64,000 bases of DNA, from NCBI RefSeq assembly GCF_900176365.1, contig NZ_FWXY01000013.1:62001-126000 (forward strand), given 5' to 3'. Each line of letters starts with the position of its first letter. The first letter of the stretch is position 1. This stretch comes from Desulfocicer vacuolatum DSM 3385 (GTDB taxonomy: Bacteria; Desulfobacterota; Desulfobacteria; Desulfobacterales; Desulfobacteraceae). Below, one piece after another: positions 42,944-50,824 of the stretch. The notes beneath the pieces were generated by a model. That model ran no database searches and had not been told where the DNA came from. It saw only the letters and a list, made by a program, of their open reading frames with translations. The translations under genes were made by a program, and so were the position numbers.

Positions 42944-44543
42944 CTGGGAATCATTGCAGCGAATATTTATAAGACCCGAAGACGACGCTTCGCGTGAAAC
43001 CCTGATTAAATATATGGAGCAGATTCTTTTTGGACTTCATGATTTTTTAAATAAAAATGTGGGGGTCACCGAGGCCATCAGTCTCAAGGCGTTAACCGAT
43101 CTTTATAAAGAGACCGTGATCAGTCCCCATCCTGAAAAAAAACTGGCTGATGTTATCTCAGACATTATCCAGGGCATCGCCCCCCGGGCTGTTAATGTGG
43201 CATCACCCTATTTCGTGGGACATATGACAGCTGCCATTCCTTTTTTCATGGTTCATTTAAAGGCCATAGTGGCGGCCTTGAACCAGAACGTTATCAAGCT
43301 TGAAACCTCCAAGGTTTTGTCTGTGCTGGAAAAACAGGTTCTGGCAAAGATTCATCGTTTGATTTATAAAAACAGCGAAATTTTTTATCATACCCACGTC
43401 CAGAGCACAGATACCACACTTGGTTCTTTCACAACCGGTGGGACAACGGCCAACTTAACAGCCCTGTGGGTGGCACGGAACCTTTTATTGAAACCATTTG
43501 ACCGTTTTCAAGGGGTGGAGGCCCAGGGCATGGCAGAGGCTCTCAAAGCCTATTCTTTGGATAAAGCAGTTATCCTGGCATCCCCCAGGGGGCATTTTTC
43601 CCTGAAAAAGGCCGGGGGGATTCTTGGCATCGGGCATAAAAATGTCATTCCCGTTGATGTGGATGCCCACCATCGTGTGGATGTGTTAAAACTGAACCGG
43701 AGGATTGTTGATCTTAAGAAAAACGGTAAAATCGGTATTATGGCGGTGGTGGGAATTGCCGGTGCCACAGAAACAGGCATTGTGGATCCCCTGGATGCCA
43801 TTGCCGATGTGTGTGAAGATCATGGCCTTCATTTCCATGTGGATGCGGCATGGGGAGGCCCGGTGATGCTGTCTGAACGGTATGCCTTTAAATTAAAGGG
43901 TATTGAACGGGGGGATTCTGTGACCATTGACGGGCATAAACAGTTTTTTATGCCCATGACCTGCGGTATGGTTTATTTTAGAGATCCCCTGGCCATGGAC
44001 GCCATCGCCTACCATGCCAACTATGTGAACAGAGAGGGCAGTGTGGACCTTGGTATTAAAACTTTGGAAGGTTCCAGGGAGGCCAACTCTTTGATTCTGG
44101 ACAGTTCCCTGAAAATCATGGGAACCCGTGGGTATGGCTTAATGGTGGATCATGGCATTGAAACGGCCCAGGGCTTCAGCCGGGCCATCCATGCCCGGGA
44201 ATTGTTTGAAATGGTCACAGAGCCAGAACTTAATATTTTAACCTACAGAATTTTGCCCCCCAAAATTAAGGAACAGATCCTTTCCGCCTCCCCAGGGGAG
44301 AAGGAAAAACTGGAGGACAGGGTAAATCAGCTCAACATTAAAGTTCAGCGGGAACAGAGGGAAGCCGGCAAAAGTTTTGTGTCAAGGACCCGCATCCGTC
44401 AGGGCACCAAAGACACGGAAGGGCAGGTGGTGTTGCGGGCGGTGATCATGAATCCCATGACAGACATGGATATTCTAAATGAGGTGCTGGATGAACAGGA
44501 GGAGATTGCAAAAAAAATTTTGCAATCTCCTGAACCGTTTTGA
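42906..44543 (+). CDS. panP: PLP-dependent aspartate 1-decarboxylase, PanP type
   Basis: The enzyme belongs to the glutamate/aromatic amino acid decarboxylase group II. The subfamily resembles Vibrio PanP, which makes beta-alanine from aspartate for pantothenate. Typical parts are YFVGHMTAAIPFFMVHLKAI near residue 100, TTGGTTANLTALWVARN near residue 180, FHVDAAWGGPVML near residue 310 and the PLP lysine in SVTIDGHKQFFMPMTCG near residue 345. The 545-residue length matches the subfamily. No clear ribosome site precedes ATG 42906; coupling to the small upstream frame is possible. Aspartate specificity is inferred from family resemblance. Confidence 0.82.
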   Translation: MEKQYIKKDLVADWESLQRIFIRPEDDASRETLIKYMEQILFGLHDFLNKNVGVTEAISLKALTDLYKETVISPHPEKKLADVISDIIQGIAPRAVNVASPYFVGHMTAAIPFFMVHLKAIVAALNQNVIKLETSKVLSVLEKQVLAKIHRLIYKNSEIFYHTHVQSTDTTLGSFTTGGTTANLTALWVARNLLLKPFDRFQGVEAQGMAEALKAYSLDKAVILASPRGHFSLKKAGGILGIGHKNVIPVDVDAHHRVDVLKLNRRIVDLKKNGKIGIMAVVGIAGATETGIVDPLDAIADVCEDHGLHFHVDAAWGGPVMLSERYAFKLKGIERGDSVTIDGHKQFFMPMTCGMVYFRDPLAMDAIAYHANYVNREGSVDLGIKTLEGSREANSLILDSSLKIMGTRGYGLMVDHGIETAQGFSRAIHARELFEMVTEPELNILTYRILPPKIKEQILSASPGEKEKLEDRVNQLNIKVQREQREAGKSFVSRTRIRQGTKDTEGQVVLRAVIMNPMTDMDILNEVLDEQEEIAKKILQSPEPF

Positions 44544-44594
44544 TTTATGACAGGGGTGGGCAGGCGCATTTTGCCTGTTTAAAAAGGCCTTGGC

Positions 44595-45233
44595 TTAAGC
44601 TTCCAAAGGAATGATAACTATGTTCACCCTTCTGTTGTCTGCATCGCTGGAAGAGACCGGTTGAGATTCCCCAAATCCCATGACCTGCATCCGTGCGGGA
44701 TCAACATTGCGCTGGACCAGGGCATCGGCAACGGCCTGGGCTCTTCTTTCCGAAAGGGTCATGTTGTATGCTGCGGCCCCTTTGCTGTCGGTGTGTCCTT
44801 CCACGCGGATTCTGGTCTGGGGGTAATCCCGGAGAACCTTTGCCACCCGGTCAAGCTCTGAATAGGCCCCGGGTTTTAATGTAGATGAGTTGGTGTCAAA
44901 GAACATATTGGATTTAAAGGTTGCTGTGAGAACGTTTTGGGATCTTGACACACTGGCTGCCTGGGATGCTGACACCACATTTCTCAGGTCAGCCTCCTGG
45001 CGGTCCATGTAGGCACCAATCTGATTTCCGGCAATGCCACCCAGTGCAGCGCCAATGCCTGCACCGATCAGGGTTCCTTCGGTATCCCCGCCAATGACCT
45101 GGCCCAAAATAGCCCCCACCCCGGCCCCCACCATGGCCCCTTCTTTGGTTTTACTCTCTTGGTTTGTGGTTCCTGCGCAGGATACGATGAAAAGAGAAAG
45201 GGTGATGAGAACAGTTAATCGCATTTTTTTCAT
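44595..45233 (-). CDS. OmpA-family lipoprotein with glycine zipper
   Basis: This 212-residue lipoprotein is anchored in the outer membrane and binds peptidoglycan. The lipobox FIVSCAG lies at residues 15-21. A glycine-zipper segment (GAGVGAILGQVIGG, GAGIGAALGGIAGNQIG) spans about 35-75. The OmpA domain at 105-210 has MFFDTNSSTLKPGAYSEL and VEGHTDSKGAAAYNMTLSERRAQAV, with the Asp/Arg that hold diaminopimelate. AGGAG precedes ATG 45233. It resembles YiaD-type proteins. It converges on panP and stands alone. Confidence 0.88.
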   Translation of the reverse strand: MKKMRLTVLITLSLFIVSCAGTTNQESKTKEGAMVGAGVGAILGQVIGGDTEGTLIGAGIGAALGGIAGNQIGAYMDRQEADLRNVVSASQAASVSRSQNVLTATFKSNMFFDTNSSTLKPGAYSELDRVAKVLRDYPQTRIRVEGHTDSKGAAAYNMTLSERRAQAVADALVQRNVDPARMQVMGFGESQPVSSSDADNRRVNIVIIPLEA

Positions 45234-45280
45234 GTTAAACTCCTGAATTTTTTAATAAGCAATAATTACGCCTCATTGCC

Positions 45281-45340
45281 GGTTTGCACTTTGTCGATCC
45301 ATATTTCCGTTTTCGGACAACTTTAAAAAAAGTGCAAACT
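45281..45340. repeat. R2 palindrome, copy 7
   Basis: GGTTTGCACTTT at 45281-45292 pairs with AAAGTGCAAACT at 45329-45340 with one G.T. It lies about 48 bases upstream of the ompA-like start codon, on that gene's leader side. Confidence 0.6.
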
Positions 45341-45562
45341 GCTTTTAGGCATACGTATGGATGGCAAACAATGCAATCTCATTAAAAATAAGAGATAAAT
45401 TGCATCCGCACCTCTTTTGATAACTCTAATTGTTGCTGTGGGTTTTATCAAGGAATAAATATGGAAAACAGCAAGAACTTTACAAATGGTTAGCCGTGGC
45501 GTATATCTTTTGGGGGAATTTGAATTGGGTAAATTTTCTGTTTTTTACCCATAACGAAGCTT

Positions 45563-45678
45563 GAAATACACCCCTGATTTGGGGAGTATTTCATATAATC
45601 GCCACGGGCGGACCTTATTTTGACCCGGTTCCGCCCACAACAAAACTTGAAATATACCCCTGATTTGAGGAGTATTTC
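45563..45678 (-). repeat. R1 hairpin array, locus c (rdgB leader)
   Basis: beta-alpha-beta. Beta 45563-45592 (GAAATACACCCC ... GGGGAGTATTTC), alpha with GGGCGGA at 45606-45612 and TCCGCCC at 45630-45636, and beta 45649-45678. The two beta units are exactly 86 bases apart. TATAAAAAAATA follows, then rdgB 39 bases on. Confidence 0.85.
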
Positions 45679-45717
45679 ATATAAAAAAATATATATCTGA
45701 AATAGAGAGGTTATTTT

Positions 45718-46356
45718 ATGAATATTATTGTTCTTGCAACAAGAAATAAGGGTAAAACCAGGGAAATTCGGGAGTTGTTAAAATCATTTCCCATTGAGAT
45801 TAAAAACTTGGATGACTTTGGCCCCATTCCAGAAGTGGAGGAAGACGGAGAAACCTTTGATGACAATGCCTACAAAAAAGCGGCATTTGCAGCCAGAGTA
45901 TTGGGGTATCCGGCCATGTCCGATGACTCGGGACTGGTGGTCACAGCCCTTGGGGGAAAACCCGGGGTGCGTTCGGCCCGTTATGCGGGAGAAACAGCCA
46001 CCGATGCTGACAACTGTGAAAAACTTCTCAGGGAAATGAAGGGAAAAGAGGATAGAAGTGCTGCTTTTGAATGCGTCATATCCATTGCCATTCCAACGGG
46101 GGCGGCCCTGACCTATGAAGGTCGATGTGAAGGGGAGATCCTTGAATCTCCCCAGGGAGAGAACGGTTTCGGGTATGATCCGCTTTTCTTTTTTCCAGAG
46201 TTTGGGAAAAGTTTTGCAGAAGTCTCCATGGCGGAAAAAAGCCGGGTAAGCCACCGTGGAAAAGCTTTGCAGGAGGTGGCCCAGGAATTTGACAAGATAT
46301 TGGACTGGCTGGATATCAACATGCCACGCATGGAGACATTTACCTGTAAATCTTGA
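45718..46356 (+). CDS. rdgB: XTP/dITP diphosphatase (RdgB/HAM1)
   Basis: The enzyme hydrolyses non-canonical purine triphosphates (XTP, dITP) to monophosphates and keeps them out of nucleic acids. Visible are the start VLATRNKGKTREIREL, the acidic EEDGETFDDNAYKKA near residue 40, AMSDDSGLVVTALGGKPGVRSARYAG near residue 65, GFGYDPLFFFPE near residue 147 and the end MAEKSRVSHRGKA. The length is 212. GAGAGG precedes ATG 45718. Its leader is an R1 array. Confidence 0.93.
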   Translation: MNIIVLATRNKGKTREIRELLKSFPIEIKNLDDFGPIPEVEEDGETFDDNAYKKAAFAARVLGYPAMSDDSGLVVTALGGKPGVRSARYAGETATDADNCEKLLREMKGKEDRSAAFECVISIAIPTGAALTYEGRCEGEILESPQGENGFGYDPLFFFPEFGKSFAEVSMAEKSRVSHRGKALQEVAQEFDKILDWLDINMPRMETFTCKS

Positions 46357-46425
46357 TCAACAGCCCTGTGGTTTTTCTTATCAGCTTGCTGGTATCCTTT
46401 ATCTTTTGCTTGAATAATTGCCACA

Positions 46426-46583
46426 GGTAGACCTTATTTTGACCTCGGCCTACCCACAACAAAATTTGAAATACACCCCCGGTTTGCGGAGTATTACATA
46501 TAACCGCCACGGGCGGACCGTATTCTGATCCGGCTCTGCCCACAACAAAGGTAGAAATACTCCACAGATTTACGGAGTATTTC
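46426..46583 (-). repeat. R1 hairpin array, locus d (nitroreductase leader)
   Basis: alpha-beta-alpha-beta with beta units at 46468-46497 and 46554-46583, 86 bases apart. The first alpha reads GGTAG (46426-46430) / CTACC (46450-46454), the second GGGCGGA (46511) / TCTGCCC (46535). TATAAAAAAATA follows. The nitroreductase ATG is 28 bases on. Confidence 0.85.
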
Positions 46584-46611
46584 ATATAAAAAAATAAAAC
46601 AGGGTAAAATA

Positions 46612-47199
46612 ATGGAAAAAAAATCAGTCCATGAGCTGGTCATGGGAAATCGAAGCTACAGGCGCTTTGATGCTTCCATGAGAGTGGAAATAAAGACATT
46701 AAAGGGACTTGTTGATCTGGCAAGGAACACTGCTTCGGCAGGAAATCTCCAGCCGTTGAAATACATTCTTTCTGCCTCTGAAGAGAAAAACAGGGAAATT
46801 TTTTCCTGTCTTGCCTGGGCCGCTTATCTTCCAAAGTGGAAAGGACCGGAACCCGGGGAGCGTCCCAGTGGCTACATTGTGATCATGGGCGATAAAAATA
46901 TCACTGAAAATTTTCGCTGTGACCATGGCATTGCGGCCCAGACCATCCTTTTGGGAGCCAGGGAGCAGGGACTTGGCGGATGTATTTTTGCGGCCATTAA
47001 TCATAAAAAAATTCGACAATATTTATCCATTTCCCCAAGCCATGAAGTGTTGCTGGTGATTGCCCTGGGAAAACCTGTGGAAAATGTGGTTCTGGAGCAG
47101 GTGGGCGAAGATGGCAACATACGTTATTGGCGTGACCGGGAATCGGTGCACCATGTGCCCAAACGCAAACTTGAAGAGATCATTGTGGCAGCCCATTGA
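46612..47199 (+). CDS. Nitroreductase family FMN flavoprotein
   Basis: This is a 195-residue FMN-binding reductase of the nitroreductase fold. The start ELVMGNRSYRRFD and the phosphate-binding LARNTASAGNLQPLKYIL near residue 38 are typical, as is the central glycine region ILLGAREQGLGGCIFAAI near residue 105 and the end VIALGKPVENVVL. It is soluble and probably dimeric. The electron acceptor is unknown. It is short, like the minimal members of the family. Its leader is an R1 array. Confidence 0.82.
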   Translation: MEKKSVHELVMGNRSYRRFDASMRVEIKTLKGLVDLARNTASAGNLQPLKYILSASEEKNREIFSCLAWAAYLPKWKGPEPGERPSGYIVIMGDKNITENFRCDHGIAAQTILLGAREQGLGGCIFAAINHKKIRQYLSISPSHEVLLVIALGKPVENVVLEQVGEDGNIRYWRDRESVHHVPKRKLEEIIVAAH

Positions 47200-47355
47200 A
47201 AGGTTGTGATCCAATCAATATGGTTGTTAGCCGGATTTTTTCAGACCGGACAAATTCTTAAAGCCTGTTTAAAAATAGATCAATCGCCTGCAATCTCATG
47301 AGATTGCACTTCGATTTCCTGATTTTTAAATAAGCTCTTAAAAGGAATAAATTCA

Positions 47356-49035
47356 TTGCATATTTTTCTGATCAATCCCGCCTGCCTGGACCGTCGCATC
47401 ACCGATGAGGATGCCTTGGCCGTTCCCATGGGACTTTATTATCTGGGGGCGCTTCTGAAGGATAAGGGGATTGAAGTTACCCTGGTGAACCTTGCCGCTG
47501 TACCAGAGCCCCTGGCCCATCTGGAAAATCTTTTAAAACAGCATCAACCCGATATTGTGGGTTTTTCTCTGCTCAATGCCAGCCGCCATTGTGCCATGGA
47601 CGGTGCCGCCCTGGCAAAAAAAATAAATCCCCATGTCACGGTGGTGTTTGGCGGCCCGGGTGCCACCTTTCTTGCCGGGCATCTGTTTTCGGTGTGCCCG
47701 GCCCTTGATTATATTGTGAAAGGGGAGGGGGAGCGCAGTTTTTGTGAACTGGTGGATCATATTATTTCCACAAATATCAGCCCCCCCCATCACATCAAGG
47801 GGCTTGTCTTTTTCCGTGATAAAAATATTGTGGACACCGGAGATTCCGTTCTTATTGAGGATCTGGATTCACTTGCCCATCCTGCCCGCTATTTTGATTA
47901 TCAGCACATCAGTCTTTCCCGGGGATGCCCCGGCCGGTGTCGATTTTGCGGGTCTCCCCAATTTTGGGGTAAATCCCGTGTGAGGTTTCACTCGGTGACC
48001 TGGTTTGTGGATGAAATGGCATTACTCATCCAGCGGGGCATAACCCATTTTTTTATTTCCGATGATACCTTTACCATGGATAAGGCCCGGGTGATGGGGG
48101 TATGTCGTGAAATTGTCCAACGAAAACTGGCATGCACCTGGGTGGCCATTTCCCGGATGGATTTTCTGGATGAAGAGATTCTTTTTTACATGCGAAGGGC
48201 AGGGTGCATTCAAATCAGTTTCGGGGTGGAAAGCGGATCTGAAACCATTCGAAAAACCCTTGGTAAACCTTTTAAAACCGGTCGTATTGTCAAAGCGTTT
48301 GAGATGACACGTTCTTTTGGTATTCTGCCCCGGGCTTACATCATATACGGTTCCCCCGGAGAAACCACGGCCACCATCCAGGAAACAGTTGATCTCATTG
48401 AAAAAATTAAACCTTTGAGTCTTGTTTCTTACATTTTGGTCCTCTTTCCCGGCACCGGGCTGTACAATGATCTTCTGTCCCGGAAAAAAATCTCTCCCCA
48501 TGTCTGGAAACAGAAAATAGAGGATATTCCCTGGTTCCAGCTGGACCCGAATCTTACTCTTGAACAGGTGACCGATTTTGGAAAAAAAATTCGGAATACA
48601 TTTTTTTCCCGGATTGAGCAATATGCCCTTGAAATAGCGTTGGTGGACAACAGGGCGCTTTATCCTTTTCATGCCGATTTTCTGTCCAGACTGGCCATGA
48701 CCTTCAGTCATGGGGATTACAGCAACCATCCCCGGGTGAAAGAACCTTTAAAAACAGCGGCTTTGCTTTATGAACGTTCCCTTTCCTATGCACCGGATGC
48801 CAGGGCGTATCTGGGACTTGGCATGCTTCATCAGAAACAGCGCCGTTTTGACAGGGCTGTGGCATTGATGGAAAAAGCCTTGATTCATTTTGGAAATGAT
48901 AAATCTTTGAATATCTGCATGGCTGTGAGTTTGATGAATCTTGGCCGCTTCAGTGATGCCCTGTCCTTTCTTGAAAAATTTAAATCCCATGATGATATTC
49001 AGCCCTATGTTAATGCCTGTAAATCCAAATTATAG
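47356..49035 (+). CDS. B12-binding radical SAM protein with C-terminal TPR
   Basis: The 559-residue protein has a cobalamin-binding domain at residues 1-145 (PDIVGFSLLNASRHC, VVFGGPGATFLAGHLF). The radical SAM domain follows at 180-400, with the cluster motif CPGRCRFC near residue 190. The last 100 residues look like tetratricopeptide repeats (ARAYLGLGMLHQKQRRFDRAVALMEKAL). Proteins of this class methylate or rearrange unactivated carbons; the substrate is unknown. TTG 47356 follows AAAGGA by nine bases. The stop is UAG. No neighbour indicates a pathway. Confidence 0.85.
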   Translation: MHIFLINPACLDRRITDEDALAVPMGLYYLGALLKDKGIEVTLVNLAAVPEPLAHLENLLKQHQPDIVGFSLLNASRHCAMDGAALAKKINPHVTVVFGGPGATFLAGHLFSVCPALDYIVKGEGERSFCELVDHIISTNISPPHHIKGLVFFRDKNIVDTGDSVLIEDLDSLAHPARYFDYQHISLSRGCPGRCRFCGSPQFWGKSRVRFHSVTWFVDEMALLIQRGITHFFISDDTFTMDKARVMGVCREIVQRKLACTWVAISRMDFLDEEILFYMRRAGCIQISFGVESGSETIRKTLGKPFKTGRIVKAFEMTRSFGILPRAYIIYGSPGETTATIQETVDLIEKIKPLSLVSYILVLFPGTGLYNDLLSRKKISPHVWKQKIEDIPWFQLDPNLTLEQVTDFGKKIRNTFFSRIEQYALEIALVDNRALYPFHADFLSRLAMTFSHGDYSNHPRVKEPLKTAALLYERSLSYAPDARAYLGLGMLHQKQRRFDRAVALMEKALIHFGNDKSLNICMAVSLMNLGRFSDALSFLEKFKSHDDIQPYVNACKSKL

Positions 49036-49080
49036 TCCAAAAGCTCAGGCTGATCTGCCATGGTAGTTTTTATATATAAG

Positions 49081-49235
49081 GCAACCTCAGCAGAGCCGCC
49101 CCCCGACGGGCAATAGGAACCGGACAATTGAGTTGTCTACAGTTCCGGTCCGGCCCATTGCCCGTCGGGGGGCGGCGGTATATTACCATTTGGCTTCGCG
49201 TCTACGACCCTATATTTGTTGTGTCCGCCGGGAGA
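49081..49235 (+). repeat. R5 GC-rich palindromic repeat, copy 3 (most complete)
   Basis: CCGCCCCCCGACGGGCAAT at 49096-49114 pairs perfectly with ATTGCCCGTCGGGGGGCGG at 49157-49175 (19 bp). The apex includes AGGAACCGGAC and GTTCCGGTCCGG. Degraded relatives lie at 19485-19605 (inverted) and 35190-35300. Confidence 0.75.
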
Positions 49236-49248
49236 TGCCCGTTGATAT

Positions 49249-49408
49249 GAAATACTCCATCAATCTGTTGGAGTATTTCTACTTTTGTTGTGGGCGGAAC
49301 GAGATCAGAATAAGATCCGCCCGTGGCGGTTATATGAAATATTCCGCAAATCAGGGGTGTATTTCAAGCTTTGCTGTGGGCAGGCCGAGGCCAGAATACG
49401 GTCTGCCC
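49249..49408 (+). repeat. R1 hairpin array, locus e
   Basis: beta 49249-49279, alpha GGGCGGA 49292-49298 / TCCGCCC 49316-49322, beta 49336-49365, alpha GGGCAG 49378-49383 / CTGCCC 49403-49408. The period is 86-87 bases. The orientation is opposite to the rdgB and nitroreductase leaders, yet it also stands directly before a gene. Confidence 0.85.
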
Positions 49409-49452
49409 GTGGCGGTTATAAAAAATCATGAATGTCAAAGGAGCCTTTAAAT

Positions 49453-50703
49453 ATGGTCCCAGATGAATCTCAACCCACTGATGTACCCATAATAAAGCAG
49501 ATTCTCAGCCGAAAAATGACGGTGGCCCTGATCATGGGATTTTCCTGTGGTGTACCCCTGCTGCTAACCATTTCTGTGCTCCAGGCCTGGATGAAAAAAG
49601 CCGGGGTTGATTTAACCGTGATTGGCACCTTTTCCCTGGTGGGGCTGCCCTATACCTTGAAATTTGTCTGGGCGCCTCTGTTTGATCGTTTTACCCTGCC
49701 GTTTCTGGGCAGAAGAAAGGGGTGGCTTTTAGTGGCCCAGGTGGCCCTGCTACTCTCCATTGTTCTTTTGGGTTTAATGAATCCTGCCAAATCCCCATGG
49801 ATGGTTGCCTTTGCTGCATTTCTGGTTACCTTTTGCAGCGCCTCCCAGGATATTGTGGTGGATGCCTACCGCCGGGAGGACCTCACTGACAAAGAGCTGG
49901 GATTGGGCTCATCTTTGTATATTTACGGATACCGGGCTGGCATGTTGCTGGCATCGGGGGGCGGCCTTATCCTTGCGGATCACATCTCCTTTTCCATGGT
50001 GTATCTGATCATGGCAGCTTCCCTTATTCCCGGCATGGTGGCAACCGTGATGACACCGGAGCCGGAAAAAGTGTCTGGACAGCCTGACACCCTTGCCCAG
50101 GCTGTTGTTGAACCCCTGCGGGAATATTTTTCCCGGGAAGGTGCTTTGCTCATTCTTTTGTTTGTCATGTTCTATAAAATCGGGGACACCATGGCTTCGG
50201 CCATGACCACCCCTTTTTACCTGGATGTGGGTTTTTCCATGACCGAGGTGGGGGCGGTGGTTAAAATTTTTGGCTTCTGGGCCACCTTGCTCGGTACCTT
50301 TTCCGGTGGAATATTGATGCTGAAAATAGGCATTAACAGAAGTTTGTGGGTATTTGGTTTTCTCCAGGCCCTTTCCACCGCAGGGTTTGCCTGGCTTGCC
50401 GTGGTGGGACACAGCATTGGATGGCTCTCCGGGGTGATTGCCTTTGAAAATCTGTCTTCCGGCATGGGAACGGCTGCCTATGTGGCATTTATGGCGGCCT
50501 TAACCGATAAACGCTTCACTGCCACCCAGTATGCACTGCTCTCCAGCCTCATGGGAATTCCCAGGGTGCTGGCTGCGGCCCCCACGGGATTTTTTGCAAA
50601 GCACCTGGGATGGGAAAGTTTTTTTATCTGCTGCACACTTGCGGCCCTGCCCGGTATGTTGCTTTTGATGAAATGTGCGCCCTGGAACGGTGCAAGGCAT
50701 TGA
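49453..50703 (+). CDS. Major facilitator transporter, AmpG-like
   Basis: This 12-helix MFS protein resembles AmpG muropeptide permeases and related acetyl-CoA-type transporters: GFSCGVPLLLTISVLQAWMKKAGVDLTVIG near residue 25, KFVWAPLFDRFTLPFLGRRKGW near residue 65 and SASQDIVVDAYRREDLTDKELG near residue 120. The length from ATG 49453 is 416 residues. AAGGAG lies nine bases before it; an earlier ATG at 49432 has no site. It may import cell-wall muropeptides for recycling. An R1 array precedes it and an R1 remnant follows. Confidence 0.78.
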   Translation: MVPDESQPTDVPIIKQILSRKMTVALIMGFSCGVPLLLTISVLQAWMKKAGVDLTVIGTFSLVGLPYTLKFVWAPLFDRFTLPFLGRRKGWLLVAQVALLLSIVLLGLMNPAKSPWMVAFAAFLVTFCSASQDIVVDAYRREDLTDKELGLGSSLYIYGYRAGMLLASGGGLILADHISFSMVYLIMAASLIPGMVATVMTPEPEKVSGQPDTLAQAVVEPLREYFSREGALLILLFVMFYKIGDTMASAMTTPFYLDVGFSMTEVGAVVKIFGFWATLLGTFSGGILMLKIGINRSLWVFGFLQALSTAGFAWLAVVGHSIGWLSGVIAFENLSSGMGTAAYVAFMAALTDKRFTATQYALLSSLMGIPRVLAAAPTGFFAKHLGWESFFICCTLAALPGMLLLMKCAPWNGARH

Positions 50704-50724
50704 CACTGTGAAACCCTGTTCTAT

Positions 50725-50790
50725 CTTTCAAGCTTTGTTGTGGATGGAGCCGGATCAGAATTCGATCCCCCCGTGGCGGTTTATATGTCC
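50725..50790 (+). repeat. R1 alpha hairpin, locus f
   Basis: TTTCAAGCTTTGTTGTGGATGGAGCCGGATCAGAATTCGATCCCCCCGTGGCGG is a single alpha unit with the usual linkers. The stem GGATGGA/TCCCCCC is partly decayed. It lies 35 bases before the DUF6178 gene. Confidence 0.6.
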
Positions 50791-50824
50791 CATTTATTCC
50801 CTTGGTTGTAAATAGGAAGTACGC

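Larger units (their letters stand above)
45234..45717. other. Divergent region ompA-like / rdgB with R2 and R1 repeats
   Basis: 484 bases with no gene. They include R2 copy 7 (45281-45340) and an R1 array (45563-45678) that forms the leader of rdgB. Confidence 0.5.
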
